Assembly: GCA_947476625.1 (NCBI GenBank)
Contig: CANJRA010000009.1
Span: 1-64,000, forward strand
Reading direction: 5' to 3'
DNA from: Fidelibacterota bacterium
Lineage (GTDB): Bacteria; Pseudomonadota; Alphaproteobacteria; Rhodospirillales; Rhodospirillaceae
Length of the DNA: 64,000 nt
This document shows, piece by piece, positions 25,648-34,746 of the stretch. Within the stretch, counting starts at the first letter, position 1, and every line of letters begins with the position of its first letter. The position numbers and the translations under genes are program-made. The notes below the pieces were generated by a model, which was not told the DNA's origin, did no database searches, and saw only the letters and a list, made by a program, of their open reading frames with translations.

Positions 25648-26883
25648 ATGGAACGTGATTTAAAATCTACCAAAACCGCCGCAGTCATCGGCGGCGGACC
25701 TGCCGGACTCATGGCGGCGCAAACGCTGGTGCAAGCTGGCCTCTCCGTTGATCTTTACGACGCCATGCCCACGGTCGGGCGCAAGTTCCTGATGGCGGGC
25801 AAGGGGGGGTTGAATATCACCCACTCCGACCCTCATGAAAAATTCATGACGTGTTACGGCACACACCGCAGCGCGCTGGAAAAAACGCTCGCGTCCTTTA
25901 ACGCCGAGGCGCTGCGCGCGTGGGTTCATGATCTCGGTATCGAAACCTTTGTCGGAACTTCCGGCCGTGTTTTCCCCGCCGAGATGAAAGCCGCACCGCT
26001 TTTGCGCACGTGGCTGCGGCGACTACGTGAAGCGGGCGTGCGCTTCCATATGCGTCACCGCTGGGGCGGTTGGAACTCCGACGGTAACCTCACGTTCGAA
26101 GCGCCGCACGGCAACGTCTCGGTGAAACCCGACGCCGTGGTCTTGGCGTTAGGCGGCGGAAGCTGGTCGCGGCTCGGTTCGGATGGCGCATGGACACAGC
26201 TTCTCACAATGCGCGGTGTTACCGTTTCACCGCTCCAACCATCAAACTGCGGTTTTAACGTCGAATGGAGTGAATTCTTCCGCGAACGCTTCGCGGGCCA
26301 ACCCGTCAAATCTGTGCGCGCCACGTTTCACGACTTTCAGCGCAAAGGCGAATTCGTCGTCACCGGCACCGGCATCGAGGGCGGCTTGATCTATGCGCTC
26401 TCCGCGCCCGCCCGCGATGAAATCGCCGCCAAGGGCGCCGCCGTCATTCACATCGATCTCGCGCCTGCGCGCGATCTCGCGTCGCTCCTTCAAGATTTGT
26501 CCCACCCGCGCGGGAAAAACTCGTTTCCCAACTACCTCCGAAAGTTCGCCGGCATCGAGGGCGTCAAAGCCGCCCTGCTGCGCGAGGTGCTGACGCCTGA
26601 GGATTTCGAAGACCCGGCCAAGCTGGCCAATACCATCAAAGCGCTACCGTTACGGCTGGTCGCCCCGCGCCCGTTGGATGAAGCCATCAGCACCGCCGGC
26701 GGGGTCCGCTTCGCCGATCTGGATGCTCATTTGATGCTCCAGACCCTCCCAGGAGTGTTCTGTGCCGGCGAGATGCTGGATTGGGAAGCGCCCACCGGCG
26801 GTTATCTCCTGACCGCCTGTTTCGCTACCGGCCGTGCGGCTGGCCTGGGGGCTAAGGCCTGGCTTGATGTGACCGCCGCTTGA
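25648..26883 (+). CDS. FAD-dependent flavoprotein (HI0933/BaiN-like, PP_4765 type)
   Basis: A 411-residue oxidoreductase with an N-terminal Rossmann FAD motif (VIGGGPAGLMAAQTL), the family signature GRKFLMAGKGGLNITHS, and a C-terminal FAD-contact segment GVFCAGEMLDWEAPTGGYLL. The family is widespread, but its physiological reaction is not established. It probably shares a transcript with the patatin gene nine bases upstream and the ABC-F gene 33 bases downstream. Confidence 0.88.
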   Translation: MERDLKSTKTAAVIGGGPAGLMAAQTLVQAGLSVDLYDAMPTVGRKFLMAGKGGLNITHSDPHEKFMTCYGTHRSALEKTLASFNAEALRAWVHDLGIETFVGTSGRVFPAEMKAAPLLRTWLRRLREAGVRFHMRHRWGGWNSDGNLTFEAPHGNVSVKPDAVVLALGGGSWSRLGSDGAWTQLLTMRGVTVSPLQPSNCGFNVEWSEFFRERFAGQPVKSVRATFHDFQRKGEFVVTGTGIEGGLIYALSAPARDEIAAKGAAVIHIDLAPARDLASLLQDLSHPRGKNSFPNYLRKFAGIEGVKAALLREVLTPEDFEDPAKLANTIKALPLRLVAPRPLDEAISTAGGVRFADLDAHLMLQTLPGVFCAGEMLDWEAPTGGYLLTACFATGRAAGLGAKAWLDVTAA

Positions 26884-26916
26884 CGGGACGCCCTAAGGCA
26901 CCGATAAACCCCCGCC

Positions 26917-28815
26917 ATGTTGAACATTTCTAACATTACGTACCGCATAGGCGCGCGGGTGCTGCTGGACGAGGCGAGCGTTGCCATTAACCAAGGCCAC
27001 CGCGTCGGCCTGGTTGGCCGTAACGGCACCGGCAAAACCACGCTTTTGAAGCTTATTACCGGCGAATTATCACCCGCTGGCGGCGAAATCGACATTCCCA
27101 AGCGTTGGAGCGTCGGCATCACCAGCCAGGAAGCCCCGAACGGACTGAAAAGCCTGGTCGACACCGTCATTTCCTTCGACCGCGAGCTGACCAGCCTGCT
27201 GGCCGAAGCTGAAACCGCCACCGACCCCACGCGCATCGGCGCCATCCATATGCGCCTTGCCGATAAGGATGCCCACACCGCCAACGCCCGCGCGGCGGTG
27301 ATTCTCGCCGGCCTCGGTTTCGATGAGGCCGCGCAGCAAAAGCCCTGCAACGATTACTCCGGCGGCTGGCGCATGCGCGTCGCCCTCGCTGGCCTCTTGT
27401 TCACGCAGCCCGACCTGCTGCTGCTCGACGAACCCACCAACCATCTCGACCTCGAAGCCACCATCTGGCTCGAGGACTATCTCAAGACCTATCCGGGCAC
27501 GATCCTCATCGTCAGCCACGACCGCGAGCTGCTCAACCGTTCCGTCGAGGAAATTCTCCATCTCGAGAACGCCAAGATGACGCTCTATCGCGGCGGCTAC
27601 GACAAGTTCCAAGAAACCCGCCGCATGCGCCTCGAGCAGAACGAAAAGCAGCGCGAGAAGCAAACCAAGCGCCGCGCCGAAATCCAAAGCTTCGTCGACC
27701 GTTTCCGCGCCAAGGCCACCAAGGCCAAGCAGGCCCAATCGCGCCTGAAAATGCTCGAAAAGATGCAGCCCATCGAAGAGCATCAGGAAGAGGGCAGCAT
27801 CAGCTTCATGTTCCCCGAGCCGGAACAGCTTTCGCCGCCGCTCTACAATATGGACCGCGTCGCGCTGGGCTATAACGGCAAGCCGGTGCTGAGCAACCTG
27901 TCGCTGCGTCTCGACACCGATGATCGCATCGCTTTGCTGGGCGCCAACGGCAACGGCAAGTCGACGCTCATCAAACTCCTGGCCGGCAAGCTCGAACAGA
28001 TGGGCGGCGAAGTCTCGAAGTCCGGCAAACTCCGCGTCGGCTACTTCGCGCAGCATCAGTCGGAAGAGCTCGATATGAGCATCACGCCGATCCAGCAGCT
28101 GCAGCGTCTTCGCCCGCAGGATTCCGAACAGGCGCTGCGCCGCCACCTGGGCCGTTTTGGTTTCGGGCAGCAAAAAGCGCTGACCAAAATTTCCAGCCTC
28201 TCCGGGGGCGAGAAGGCGCGTCTTTTATTCGCGCTGATGACTGTCACCAAGCCGCACATCCTGCTGCTCGACGAGCCCACCAACCATCTCGATATGGATT
28301 CTCGCCAAGCCTTAGCCGAAGCCATCAATGCTTTCGAAGGCACGGTGGTCATCATCAGCCACGATCCGCACGTCTTGGAACTCACCGTCGATCGTTTCTG
28401 GCTGGTCGAAGGCGGCAAGGTGCGGCCCTTCGACGGCGATATGGAAGACTACCGCAATCATCTCCTCGGCGGCGGCTCGTCCTTCAAAGTTTCGCGCGAC
28501 AACGGCGGCAATGGCGGCGACAAAAAAGATGCCCGCCGCCAAGCAGCCGCCAACCGCAACGCCCTCGGCCCGCTCAAGAAGCTCTTAACCGCCGCCGAGA
28601 AGCACGTCGCCACGTTGGAATCTGAACGCACCAAGATCAAAGCCACCATGGCCGACCCCAAGCTCTACAGCAAAGACATCGGCAAACTGCTCGATCTGCA
28701 GAAGGCTCTCGGTCAGGTGGAAAAGACTCTCGCCACCGCCGAGAACGAATGGATTTCGCTTCAGGAAGAATGGGAGCGCGCGCAGGCTCCCGAGCCGCAA
28801 GCGTCCAACGGCTGA
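26917..28815 (+). CDS. ABC-F family ATPase (YheS-like)
   Basis: A 632-residue soluble protein with two ABC cassettes and no membrane domain. These proteins act on the ribosome. Cassette 1: Walker A GRNGTGKTT, signature YSGGWRMR, Walker B LLLLDEPTNHLD. Cassette 2: GANGNGKST, LSGGEKARL, LLLLDEPTNHLD. Between them lies the charged P-site tRNA interaction linker (about 240-300, rich in Arg, Lys and Gln). The C-terminus (from about 540) is a coiled-coil-like Lys/Glu stretch. Overall it resembles YheS/Uup more than EttA; the exact subfamily is uncertain. Confidence 0.9.
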   Translation: MLNISNITYRIGARVLLDEASVAINQGHRVGLVGRNGTGKTTLLKLITGELSPAGGEIDIPKRWSVGITSQEAPNGLKSLVDTVISFDRELTSLLAEAETATDPTRIGAIHMRLADKDAHTANARAAVILAGLGFDEAAQQKPCNDYSGGWRMRVALAGLLFTQPDLLLLDEPTNHLDLEATIWLEDYLKTYPGTILIVSHDRELLNRSVEEILHLENAKMTLYRGGYDKFQETRRMRLEQNEKQREKQTKRRAEIQSFVDRFRAKATKAKQAQSRLKMLEKMQPIEEHQEEGSISFMFPEPEQLSPPLYNMDRVALGYNGKPVLSNLSLRLDTDDRIALLGANGNGKSTLIKLLAGKLEQMGGEVSKSGKLRVGYFAQHQSEELDMSITPIQQLQRLRPQDSEQALRRHLGRFGFGQQKALTKISSLSGGEKARLLFALMTVTKPHILLLDEPTNHLDMDSRQALAEAINAFEGTVVIISHDPHVLELTVDRFWLVEGGKVRPFDGDMEDYRNHLLGGGSSFKVSRDNGGNGGDKKDARRQAAANRNALGPLKKLLTAAEKHVATLESERTKIKATMADPKLYSKDIGKLLDLQKALGQVEKTLATAENEWISLQEEWERAQAPEPQASNG

Positions 28816-28839
28816 CGCGAACAGTCGCTAAAGGCGACG

Positions 28840-29481
28840 TCAGCTGTCTCTATGGCACATGAAGACGTCGTACCGCGTCGATTTGCCGAGAATTTGATGG
28901 GACGGTTTGGGCAGGCCGGCTAAAGCATCTGCGTGCCGCGGCCATTTCAAGACAACGCGTTTACGGGCAGACGCCAGGGCAGCCTGCATCAATTCCAAAG
29001 AATCGGAATCCGCGCCGACCAATTCTCGCAGCAACCGCATCTCTTTTTTGACGAGAGCCGTCTTCTTGCGATCTGGATGCATGGGATCAACAATCACCAC
29101 GTCGGCTTTCAGCCCCGATAACAGAAATTTTGCGTCGCCGTGTATAAGTGTCATACGTGCGACGACTTCGGCGACATGTGGTCCCACTGCGCGCGCCGCT
29201 GCCATGCCGTCTTCCAAGAGTTTATGAACCTCCGGCGACCTCTCCAACAGCGTTACATGTGCTCCCAAGGACGCGAGCAGAAACGCATCTCGGCCTAGCC
29301 CCGCTGTGGCATCGATAACGGTCGGTGTGTTTGCGTTGACGAAGCCCGCGGCGCGGGGAAGATGCTGACCACGTCCGCCGCCAAATCGGCTGCGGTGGCC
29401 GACAGCTCCGCCGACGAAATCAAGGACAAGACCTTGCGCGCCGTTTCCTAGCGCTGGTCCGCTCGTGGCGTCATGGCTCAT
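28840..29481 (-). CDS. rsmJ: 16S rRNA (guanine-1516-N2)-methyltransferase RsmJ
   Basis: A 213-residue SAM-dependent methyltransferase that modifies G1516 of 16S rRNA in E. coli. Diagnostic motifs are LVLDFVGGAVGHRSRFGGG, DATAGLGRDAFLLASLG (SAM binding), VDPMHPDRKKTALVKKEMR (with a catalytic DPMxP) and GKSTRYDVF. The N-terminus is shorter than in E. coli, lacking about 40 residues before the first motif. It is convergent with the ABC-F gene, 24 bases apart. Confidence 0.9.
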   Translation of the reverse strand: MSHDATSGPALGNGAQGLVLDFVGGAVGHRSRFGGGRGQHLPRAAGFVNANTPTVIDATAGLGRDAFLLASLGAHVTLLERSPEVHKLLEDGMAAARAVGPHVAEVVARMTLIHGDAKFLLSGLKADVVIVDPMHPDRKKTALVKKEMRLLRELVGADSDSLELMQAALASARKRVVLKWPRHADALAGLPKPSHQILGKSTRYDVFMCHRDS

Positions 29482-29656
29482 CTAGATCGTGAACGACAAA
29501 GGTGTTTGGTTCATTCTTTGGGATAACCTGATTGAGACGGGATGATATCACATGCCCAACCTCAACGTCATTAACTGAGCCTCGTATGACTGAGAGTCTG
29601 CGGCTTAAACGTGGTAATGCTTGCCGCGCACTTCAACTTCCAAAATGGAGCATCAC

Positions 29657-29812
29657 ATGGCCCCGCGACCGCCCAACTACAACCAGGAATGCGCCGAGCG
29701 AGACAAGCGCGGGCGCAATAAGAAGGCCGAGAAATTGCAGGCCCGCCAAGACAAAAGCCTGCAACGCAAAGCCGAGCAGGAAGCAGCCGCGCCGAAGAAG
29801 CCGGAGCGGTGA
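29657..29812 (+). CDS. Small conserved basic protein
   Basis: A 51-residue protein starting MAPRPPNYNQECAERDKRGR and rich in Lys, Arg, Glu and Gln, probably one long helix. The RPPNYNQE start is one I recall from many short uncharacterised alphaproteobacterial proteins. ATG 29657 lies six bases after GGAG (29647-29650). Two upstream in-frame Met codons lack such a site. The function is unknown. Confidence 0.65.
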   Translation: MAPRPPNYNQECAERDKRGRNKKAEKLQARQDKSLQRKAEQEAAAPKKPER

Positions 29813-29868
29813 TAGCTGCTGCGCCAATTTAGGGAATCGCGCCTGGCGTCCGGTTGTAACAAATATCT

Positions 29869-29882
29869 ACGAAGATTTTCGT
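29869..29882 (+). promoter_or_regulatory. Probable BlaI-type operator, site 1
   Basis: Palindrome ACGAA-N4-TTCGT. An identical pair of half-sites recurs 21 bases downstream, two helical turns away, just before the BlaI-type repressor gene. The spacing and symmetry fit cooperative binding of two repressor dimers and autoregulation (inference). Confidence 0.75.
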
Positions 29883-29889
29883 TGATATT

Positions 29890-29903
29890 ACGAATAGTTT
29901 CGT
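29890..29903 (+). promoter_or_regulatory. Probable BlaI-type operator, site 2
   Basis: Second palindrome ACGAA-N4-TTCGT, extended by one more matched pair to TACGAA/TTCGTA. It ends 14 bases before the repressor start codon, so binding would block transcription or initiation. Confidence 0.77.
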
Positions 29904-29917
29904 AGTAGTCGTGGGGA

Positions 29918-30307
29918 ATGAAAAAAATCCCTCCACCGAAGCCTACGCCTACTGAGCTCTCCATCCTTGGAATCCTTTGGGAACGCGGTCCTTCAACGGT
30001 CCGCGAAGTCCACGACGCACTCAGTCAGAGCAGGCCGATTGGTTACACAGGTGTTCTAAAGTTCTTGCAGATCATGACGGCTAAGGGATCTGTGCGGTGC
30101 AATAGCGATAAGCGCACGCATGTTTTCGAGGCGTTCGAACCCGAATCTAAAACCAAGCGCGAGTTGGTAGGAGACCTGGTGCAGCGTGCATTTAGTGGCT
30201 CTGCCAGCGCACTCGTAATGCACGCACTTGCCGGTAAGCGCACTTCTCAGGAGGAAATCGACGAAATTCGGCGCATCCTCGATGCTCACGAAAGGAATAG
30301 AAAATGA
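29918..30307 (+). CDS. blaI: BlaI/MecI/CopY-family transcriptional repressor
   Basis: A 129-residue winged-helix repressor. PTPTELSILGILWERGPSTVREVHDAL is its helix-turn-helix region (shown in part: LSILGILWERGPSTVREV). GYTGVLKFLQIMTAKGSV is the wing, and a dimerisation domain follows. In known systems an M56 membrane peptidase triggers cleavage of this repressor, and such a peptidase gene follows directly. Twin palindromes upstream are its likely operators. No beta-lactamase or copper gene is adjacent, so the regulated target is unknown. Confidence 0.9.
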   Translation: MKKIPPPKPTPTELSILGILWERGPSTVREVHDALSQSRPIGYTGVLKFLQIMTAKGSVRCNSDKRTHVFEAFEPESKTKRELVGDLVQRAFSGSASALVMHALAGKRTSQEEIDEIRRILDAHERNRK

Positions 30308-30338
30308 CTTTTTTGCAAATGAAATTCCTCTCGCCAAC

Positions 30339-32078
30339 ATGAGTCCAACGTTAATCCAGATTCTCGGGTGGACGTAGATCAACTTTCTTTGGCAGGGAGT
30401 CGTGCTGCTCCTGGTTTTCCAAATTCTGCAAACCTTTTGTCGGTCCGCACGCGGGCGCTATTACCTTGCGTTTATAACTCTATTGGCGATGGCAGCGGCG
30501 CTACCCCTAACGTATGAAGTGCTCCGGTTGTCTTCAGGCACACCGAATGATGGCCAGGCGACGGCATCGCTATTGGGTAGCGCGTTTAGTCATTCCATGT
30601 TCGCTACGTCTGATGTGCGATGGCTCTCCTGGCTGGTCATATTCTGGGTTTTCGGCGTTGCGTTATTGAGCCTGCGGATATTTGGCGGATGGTATGCTGG
30701 GGATTCCCCTTGCCGCCGTCATACCGCGCCTTTACCTGCGAGCCTGCTCACGCGCTGCCAGCATCTTTGCGGACAACTCGCCGTTTCCCAGTCCGTGCGT
30801 TTTTTCCAACCGGCACTGGTCAACGTACCGACCGTCGTCGGTTGGCTACGTCCGGTAGTACTCATTCCTACGGCGGCATTGTTACGGCTCACGCCATCGC
30901 AACTCGAAGCCGTCATCATACATGAAATCGCCCACGTTCGCCGTCTCGATGTGCTCGCAAACATCATTCAGATGGGGGTGGAGACGGTGTTGTTCTATCA
31001 CCCTGCCGTGTGGTGGATCAGCCACCGCATTCGCGTCGAACGTGAGCATTGCTGCGACGATGTTGCAGTCTCCTTGACTGGCGATGCTTTGGGTTATGCC
31101 AAGGTTCTGGCGACTTTGGAAGAGTTGAGGGGGCTTCCGGAGCCCGCGCTTGCGGCCAATGGCGGGTTATTGAAACAGCGCATTTTGCGATTGCTCGGCC
31201 TCAGTCACGACGGCAACACAACATCTACTGTGAATATCTTCGCAATCAGCTTCGTTTGTCTTTTTGGTTTCTTTACGGCTTATTTCGCCGACGTCAATCA
31301 GGACTCCGCGTTGCGCCAAGAGCCAGCACTTGCAAACACTCCAACCGTCACGAGGCTACGCGCTGTTGTCGCCTTGGCGCCACCTGATCTGCAGAACACG
31401 ATCAAGCCAGCGGCTCTTTCCGAAGACGTGAAGCCGCACGACGTTGCGGCAGAGGCTGGGAATCGCGCTCGTCATATGCAAGAACGAGATGAACGGTCGC
31501 CCGTTTACGACGGTGGCGAACTGCGGCCTCAAAAAAATCCAAAAGTCAGTGCGGCATACGTGCGAGATCTTCGTGAAACCTGGTCCAAAGTAAGCGCCTC
31601 ACAGATCGCAGCGCTCAAGGCTCACGGTATAACCGAAGACGACGTACGCAGCTTTCGCCTGGACTGGCCGGATATCTCTGTGAACGATGTGATCGCCATG
31701 CGTTTATTAGGCGTGAGTGCAACCGAGGCCCTTGAGTACAAAAAAGTAGGCCTCTCCAACCTTACGGCGAGGCTCGTCTATGCTTACAAGACCGCAGGCG
31801 TGACCCCTGAATATGTCAGTAGGATACGCTCAGCAGGAATAAATCTGAAAGATGTCCTGGGGCACCACTTGGTCGCTTACAGAGTGACGGGGGTGACGCC
31901 GGAGCTAATTAAAGAGCTGCAGTCGATGGGCATCGAGGCCCTGACTCCGAGCGACTACATTACGGCTCAGGTGCGTGGCCTTACCCCTGAATTTCTTGCC
32001 GAAGTGCGGAAGCATAACTTTCGTAATCTGAACCTCCGTAGCCTGATCGGATTCAAGAATACTGGTGCGTTCGGATAA
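30339..32078 (+). pseudogene. M56 (BlaR1-like) membrane peptidase with early in-frame amber codon and C-terminal repeats
   Basis: From ATG 30339 the frame gives MSPTLIQILGWT, then TAG (30375-30377), then INFLWQG and the rest of the protein without a break. The stop falls inside the first membrane helix. The zinc motif HEIAHVRRLD and the REHCCDD segment mark an M56 peptidase. Instead of a penicillin-binding sensor the C-terminus (about 390-578) holds several degenerate 35-45 residue repeats built on G(V/L)TPE(Y/L/F)(V/I/L). A shorter product could start at GTG 30402 and lack most of helix 1. It is co-oriented with blaI 31 bases upstream. Probably an inactivated signalling peptidase, unless the amber codon is an error. 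Confidence 0.82.
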
Positions 32079-32151
32079 TTAACGCGTTGCAGGGAGAGGG
32101 TCATGTCTACCAGTCGGTGCGGAATGATTGCTTTATGTGGGCTCGTCGCCG

Positions 32152-32538
32152 GCATATGAAAGCGATTGCGAAGTGATCGTGCATGATGCGCGGATACTTC
32201 TGGAAAATCGTGCTTTCTTCTGGCTTTTTGATATAGATTTAGATGACCAGAATGCCTTTGGATTTGATCATCTTGGTAATCGTGAACAGGAGGCAGAGCA
32301 CGTCCTTGAAGTCCTGCTCTTTCCAATGCGGACCACTGAAAACCTGCTTGATGCCTTTGCCGATGCCTTTCAGCGTCGACGGCGTGTTGCCGATAATCAT
32401 TGCGCCAGCAGCGCCGCCGCCGATGGTCATCATTTCGTGGGGCAGGGCTTCGAGCACAACATCGATGTGCCCGCCCGCAAGGACGTAACCACCGAACACC
32501 ATCAAGAACACGACCAAAGGGCCGACTATACCCATCAT
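32152..32538 (-). pseudogene. motA: motA remnant (flagellar stator subunit, N-terminal part)
   Basis: From ATG 32538 the frame matches MotA (FLMVFGGYVLAGGHIDVV, ALPHEMMTIGGGAAGAMIIG, GPHWKEQDFKDVLCLLF, SKGILVI). TAA at 32239-32241 stands where MotA has the Glu of the LEPH motif. Homology continues in frame beyond it (PEESTIFQKYPRIMHDHFAI up to about 32152) and then vanishes. Only about the first 130 of roughly 290 residues survive, and no motB or other flagellar gene is in view. This is a decayed gene. It is divergent from the DUF1491 gene. Confidence 0.87.
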
Positions 32539-32685
32539 GGCTGGAACCGCCCGACGTTCATGGCTGAATTGCGCATCTGCGCCCCATTGCAGCGCCCAAT
32601 TGTCCCCTGGACCGCTGCCTCGAACCTCATTACCTACACTAACACAAAGTCCTATCAAAGGCTTAACGATTGTGTGGCGGCCAAT

Positions 32686-33048
32686 ATGAGTGACGGCAGC
32701 GGATCGGGCGCGGAACGGCTTAAAACCGAGCTGCGGGTTCAGGCCTGGCTGCGCCGCTGCGCGGTAGCCGGACTTATGGCGACGGTCGCCCGTAAAGGTG
32801 ACACGGACGCGGGCGCGCTGTTCATCAAGGTCAACCGCTTCGGCGCGGGTTGCGAAGTTTACAGCGGCACCACCGCGCCGGACGGCGCGCCCGCGTGGCT
32901 GCGCGCAACCGGCGCGGCGCCTGTGAATGAAAAGGAAGCCGACGCTTATCTGGCGCGGCAGGCAAAGTACGACCAGGATTTGTGGGTGGTTGAAATCGAA
33001 GACCCCAAAGCGGCCTTCGTTCTCGATGCAAAGATTTTCGATGTTTGA
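32686..33048 (+). CDS. DUF1491 family protein
   Basis: A 120-residue soluble protein of a small alphaproteobacterial family without known function. Typical segments are LKTELRVQAWLRRC, TVARKGDTDAGALFIKVNR and VNEKEADAYLARQAKYDQDLW with terminal WVVEIED. I chose ATG 32686, where homology begins; the open frame upstream runs over the motA remnant. It lies just before gcrA. Confidence 0.82.
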   Translation: MSDGSGSGAERLKTELRVQAWLRRCAVAGLMATVARKGDTDAGALFIKVNRFGAGCEVYSGTTAPDGAPAWLRATGAAPVNEKEADAYLARQAKYDQDLWVVEIEDPKAAFVLDAKIFDV

Positions 33049-33138
33049 CATCGGAAATCCTGGTTTTGTGCGGTTCGCAGCGTGTGGACAGACCTCGGCA
33101 GCCCGAGTATGTTCGCGCGATCAAAAGGGGCGCGGATA

Positions 33139-33534
33139 ATGGGCTGGAACGACGAAAAAATCGGACGATTGAAAAAGCTGTGGTCGGAAGGTTTGACCAC
33201 GGGTGAAATCGGCAAACGTCTCGGTGTGTCTAAAAACGCCGTTGTCGGCAAAGCGCACCGCCTCGGACTAAAAGGCCGCCCGTCGCCGATCAAGCGCCAG
33301 GACGTCAAAGTCGCGCCGGCAAAGAAAGCCGAAACACGTATTTTCACGCTCACCGATCTTTCGGCTCAGACCTGCCGTTGGCCGATTGGTGATCCGAAGC
33401 ACGAAGACTTCCGCTTCTGCGGCAAGGGCGTCATCGCGGGCAAACCCTATTGCGGCGAACATTGCGCGGCCGCTTATGTCGGCTCGGGCAAATCAGCGCC
33501 GCGCCCGGCCAACACCCAAGAGACCGCGACTTAA
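33139..33534 (+). CDS. gcrA: GcrA cell-cycle regulator
   Basis: A 131-residue sigma-70-associated transcription regulator found across Alphaproteobacteria, which in Caulobacter acts at CcrM-methylated promoters. The N-terminal helix-turn-helix MGWNDEKIGRLKKLWSEGLT with SKNAVVGKAHRLGL is nearly canonical. The C-terminal domain has TCRWPIGDPKHEDFRFCG and KPYCGEHCAAAY. The start ATG 33139 follows AAGGGG; the longer frame from 33082 adds nothing homologous. I saw no GANTC site in the short upstream gap. Confidence 0.95.
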   Translation: MGWNDEKIGRLKKLWSEGLTTGEIGKRLGVSKNAVVGKAHRLGLKGRPSPIKRQDVKVAPAKKAETRIFTLTDLSAQTCRWPIGDPKHEDFRFCGKGVIAGKPYCGEHCAAAYVGSGKSAPRPANTQETAT

Positions 33535-33543
33535 TCCTTTAAT

Positions 33544-34503
33544 TTAAACCAGCGGATGCGGCGGCTCGCGGCCTTCGATCACGGCCTCGGCGTTGTCGAT
33601 GGCGAGCATTCCCATGGCTGTGCGCGTCTCGACCGTGCCGCTGCCGATGTGCGGTAACAGAAAGACATTTTCGAGCGTGCGATAGCGTGGGTCGATGGCC
33701 GGTTCGTTGGCGAAGACGTCCAAGCCTGCGCCGTAAATTTTTCCCGTGCGCAGGGCCGCGATCAGGGCGTCGTCCTCGATCAGACCGCCGCGCGCGGTGT
33801 TGACCACAACGGCACCGTCGGGCAACAGCGCAATCCGCGCGGCGTTCAAAAGACCTTTTGTTTGCGCCGACAGCGGACAGTGCAGCGACAAGACATCGCT
33901 TTGGCGCAGAAGATCTTCAAGCGACGGCACAAACACCGCGCCGGGCACGAGATCGGATGGCGCACGATTATGATAGAGAATTTTCATACCGAAGGCCTGC
34001 GCGCGCCGCGCGGCCGCGGCGCCGATGCGGCCCATGCCGACAATGCCCAAACGCAGCCCCTTAATTTGGCGGCCTAATAGAAGGTTCGGACGCAAGCCCG
34101 TCCACGCGCCGGCGCGGACCATGCGCTCGCCTTCGCCCGCGCGCCGGGTGGCGGCGAGGATCAAGAGCAGCGTGAGGTCGGCGGTGGCGTCGGTCAGGAC
34201 ATCGGGCGTGTGCGCCACGCGCAAACCGCGCGCGCGCGCCGCCGGGAGATCGACATGCTCAAAGCCGACGGAAACGCAGGAAATGATTTTGACGGATGCC
34301 GGCAGCGCCGCAATCACCGCCGGTGTGAATTGCTCGGTCGGCGTTACAATCAATGCCGCCGCGCCTTCCGCATGTTTTATGATCTTTTCCGGCGTGAAAA
34401 CAGCGTCGTCGTCGCCCAACCGCAACGCGAAGCGCGCTTCAACGCGCTGTTCGCACGCGGCGGGCAGGCGGCGGGTGAGGGCAATGAGGGGTCGATCTGT
34501 CAT
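33544..34503 (-). CDS. D-isomer-specific 2-hydroxyacid dehydrogenase (glyoxylate/hydroxypyruvate reductase-like)
   Basis: A 319-residue NAD(P)-dependent enzyme that reduces 2-keto acids such as glyoxylate or hydroxypyruvate. The nucleotide-binding motif is GMGRIGAAAARRA. The catalytic Arg lies in NTARGGLIEDDAL, the Glu in DVFANEPAI and the His in LLPHIGSGT. It is convergent with gcrA, nine bases apart. The exact substrate cannot be assigned; GhrB-like is most likely. Confidence 0.9.
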   Translation of the reverse strand: MTDRPLIALTRRLPAACEQRVEARFALRLGDDDAVFTPEKIIKHAEGAAALIVTPTEQFTPAVIAALPASVKIISCVSVGFEHVDLPAARARGLRVAHTPDVLTDATADLTLLLILAATRRAGEGERMVRAGAWTGLRPNLLLGRQIKGLRLGIVGMGRIGAAAARRAQAFGMKILYHNRAPSDLVPGAVFVPSLEDLLRQSDVLSLHCPLSAQTKGLLNAARIALLPDGAVVVNTARGGLIEDDALIAALRTGKIYGAGLDVFANEPAIDPRYRTLENVFLLPHIGSGTVETRTAMGMLAIDNAEAVIEGREPPHPLV

Positions 34504-34746
34504 GATTATTAAGTCGCCTTTGTTCGCAGATACCTGCGATATACCATGTAATTACGGGTCGGTCTTAGCGCCGCTTTACGCAGTGTTGACGGTTTAAAAA
34601 CCTTTTTCAGTTAGTGGACTTATGTTCGCTGTTTTCTTCATTGATCTAAGGGCGTTACAGGGTTCTGTGCGACGCATTTCGGGTCAGAACCTTCTCGCAG
34701 CCGGCGGCTTCCCGATAGCTGCCAATAACATTATGTGCATTGCCGG

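Noticed and set aside
27070-28173. A 367-codon minus-strand frame opposite the ABC-F gene
   Set aside because: Leucine/Val-rich antisense of an intact ABC-F ATPase; no independent support.
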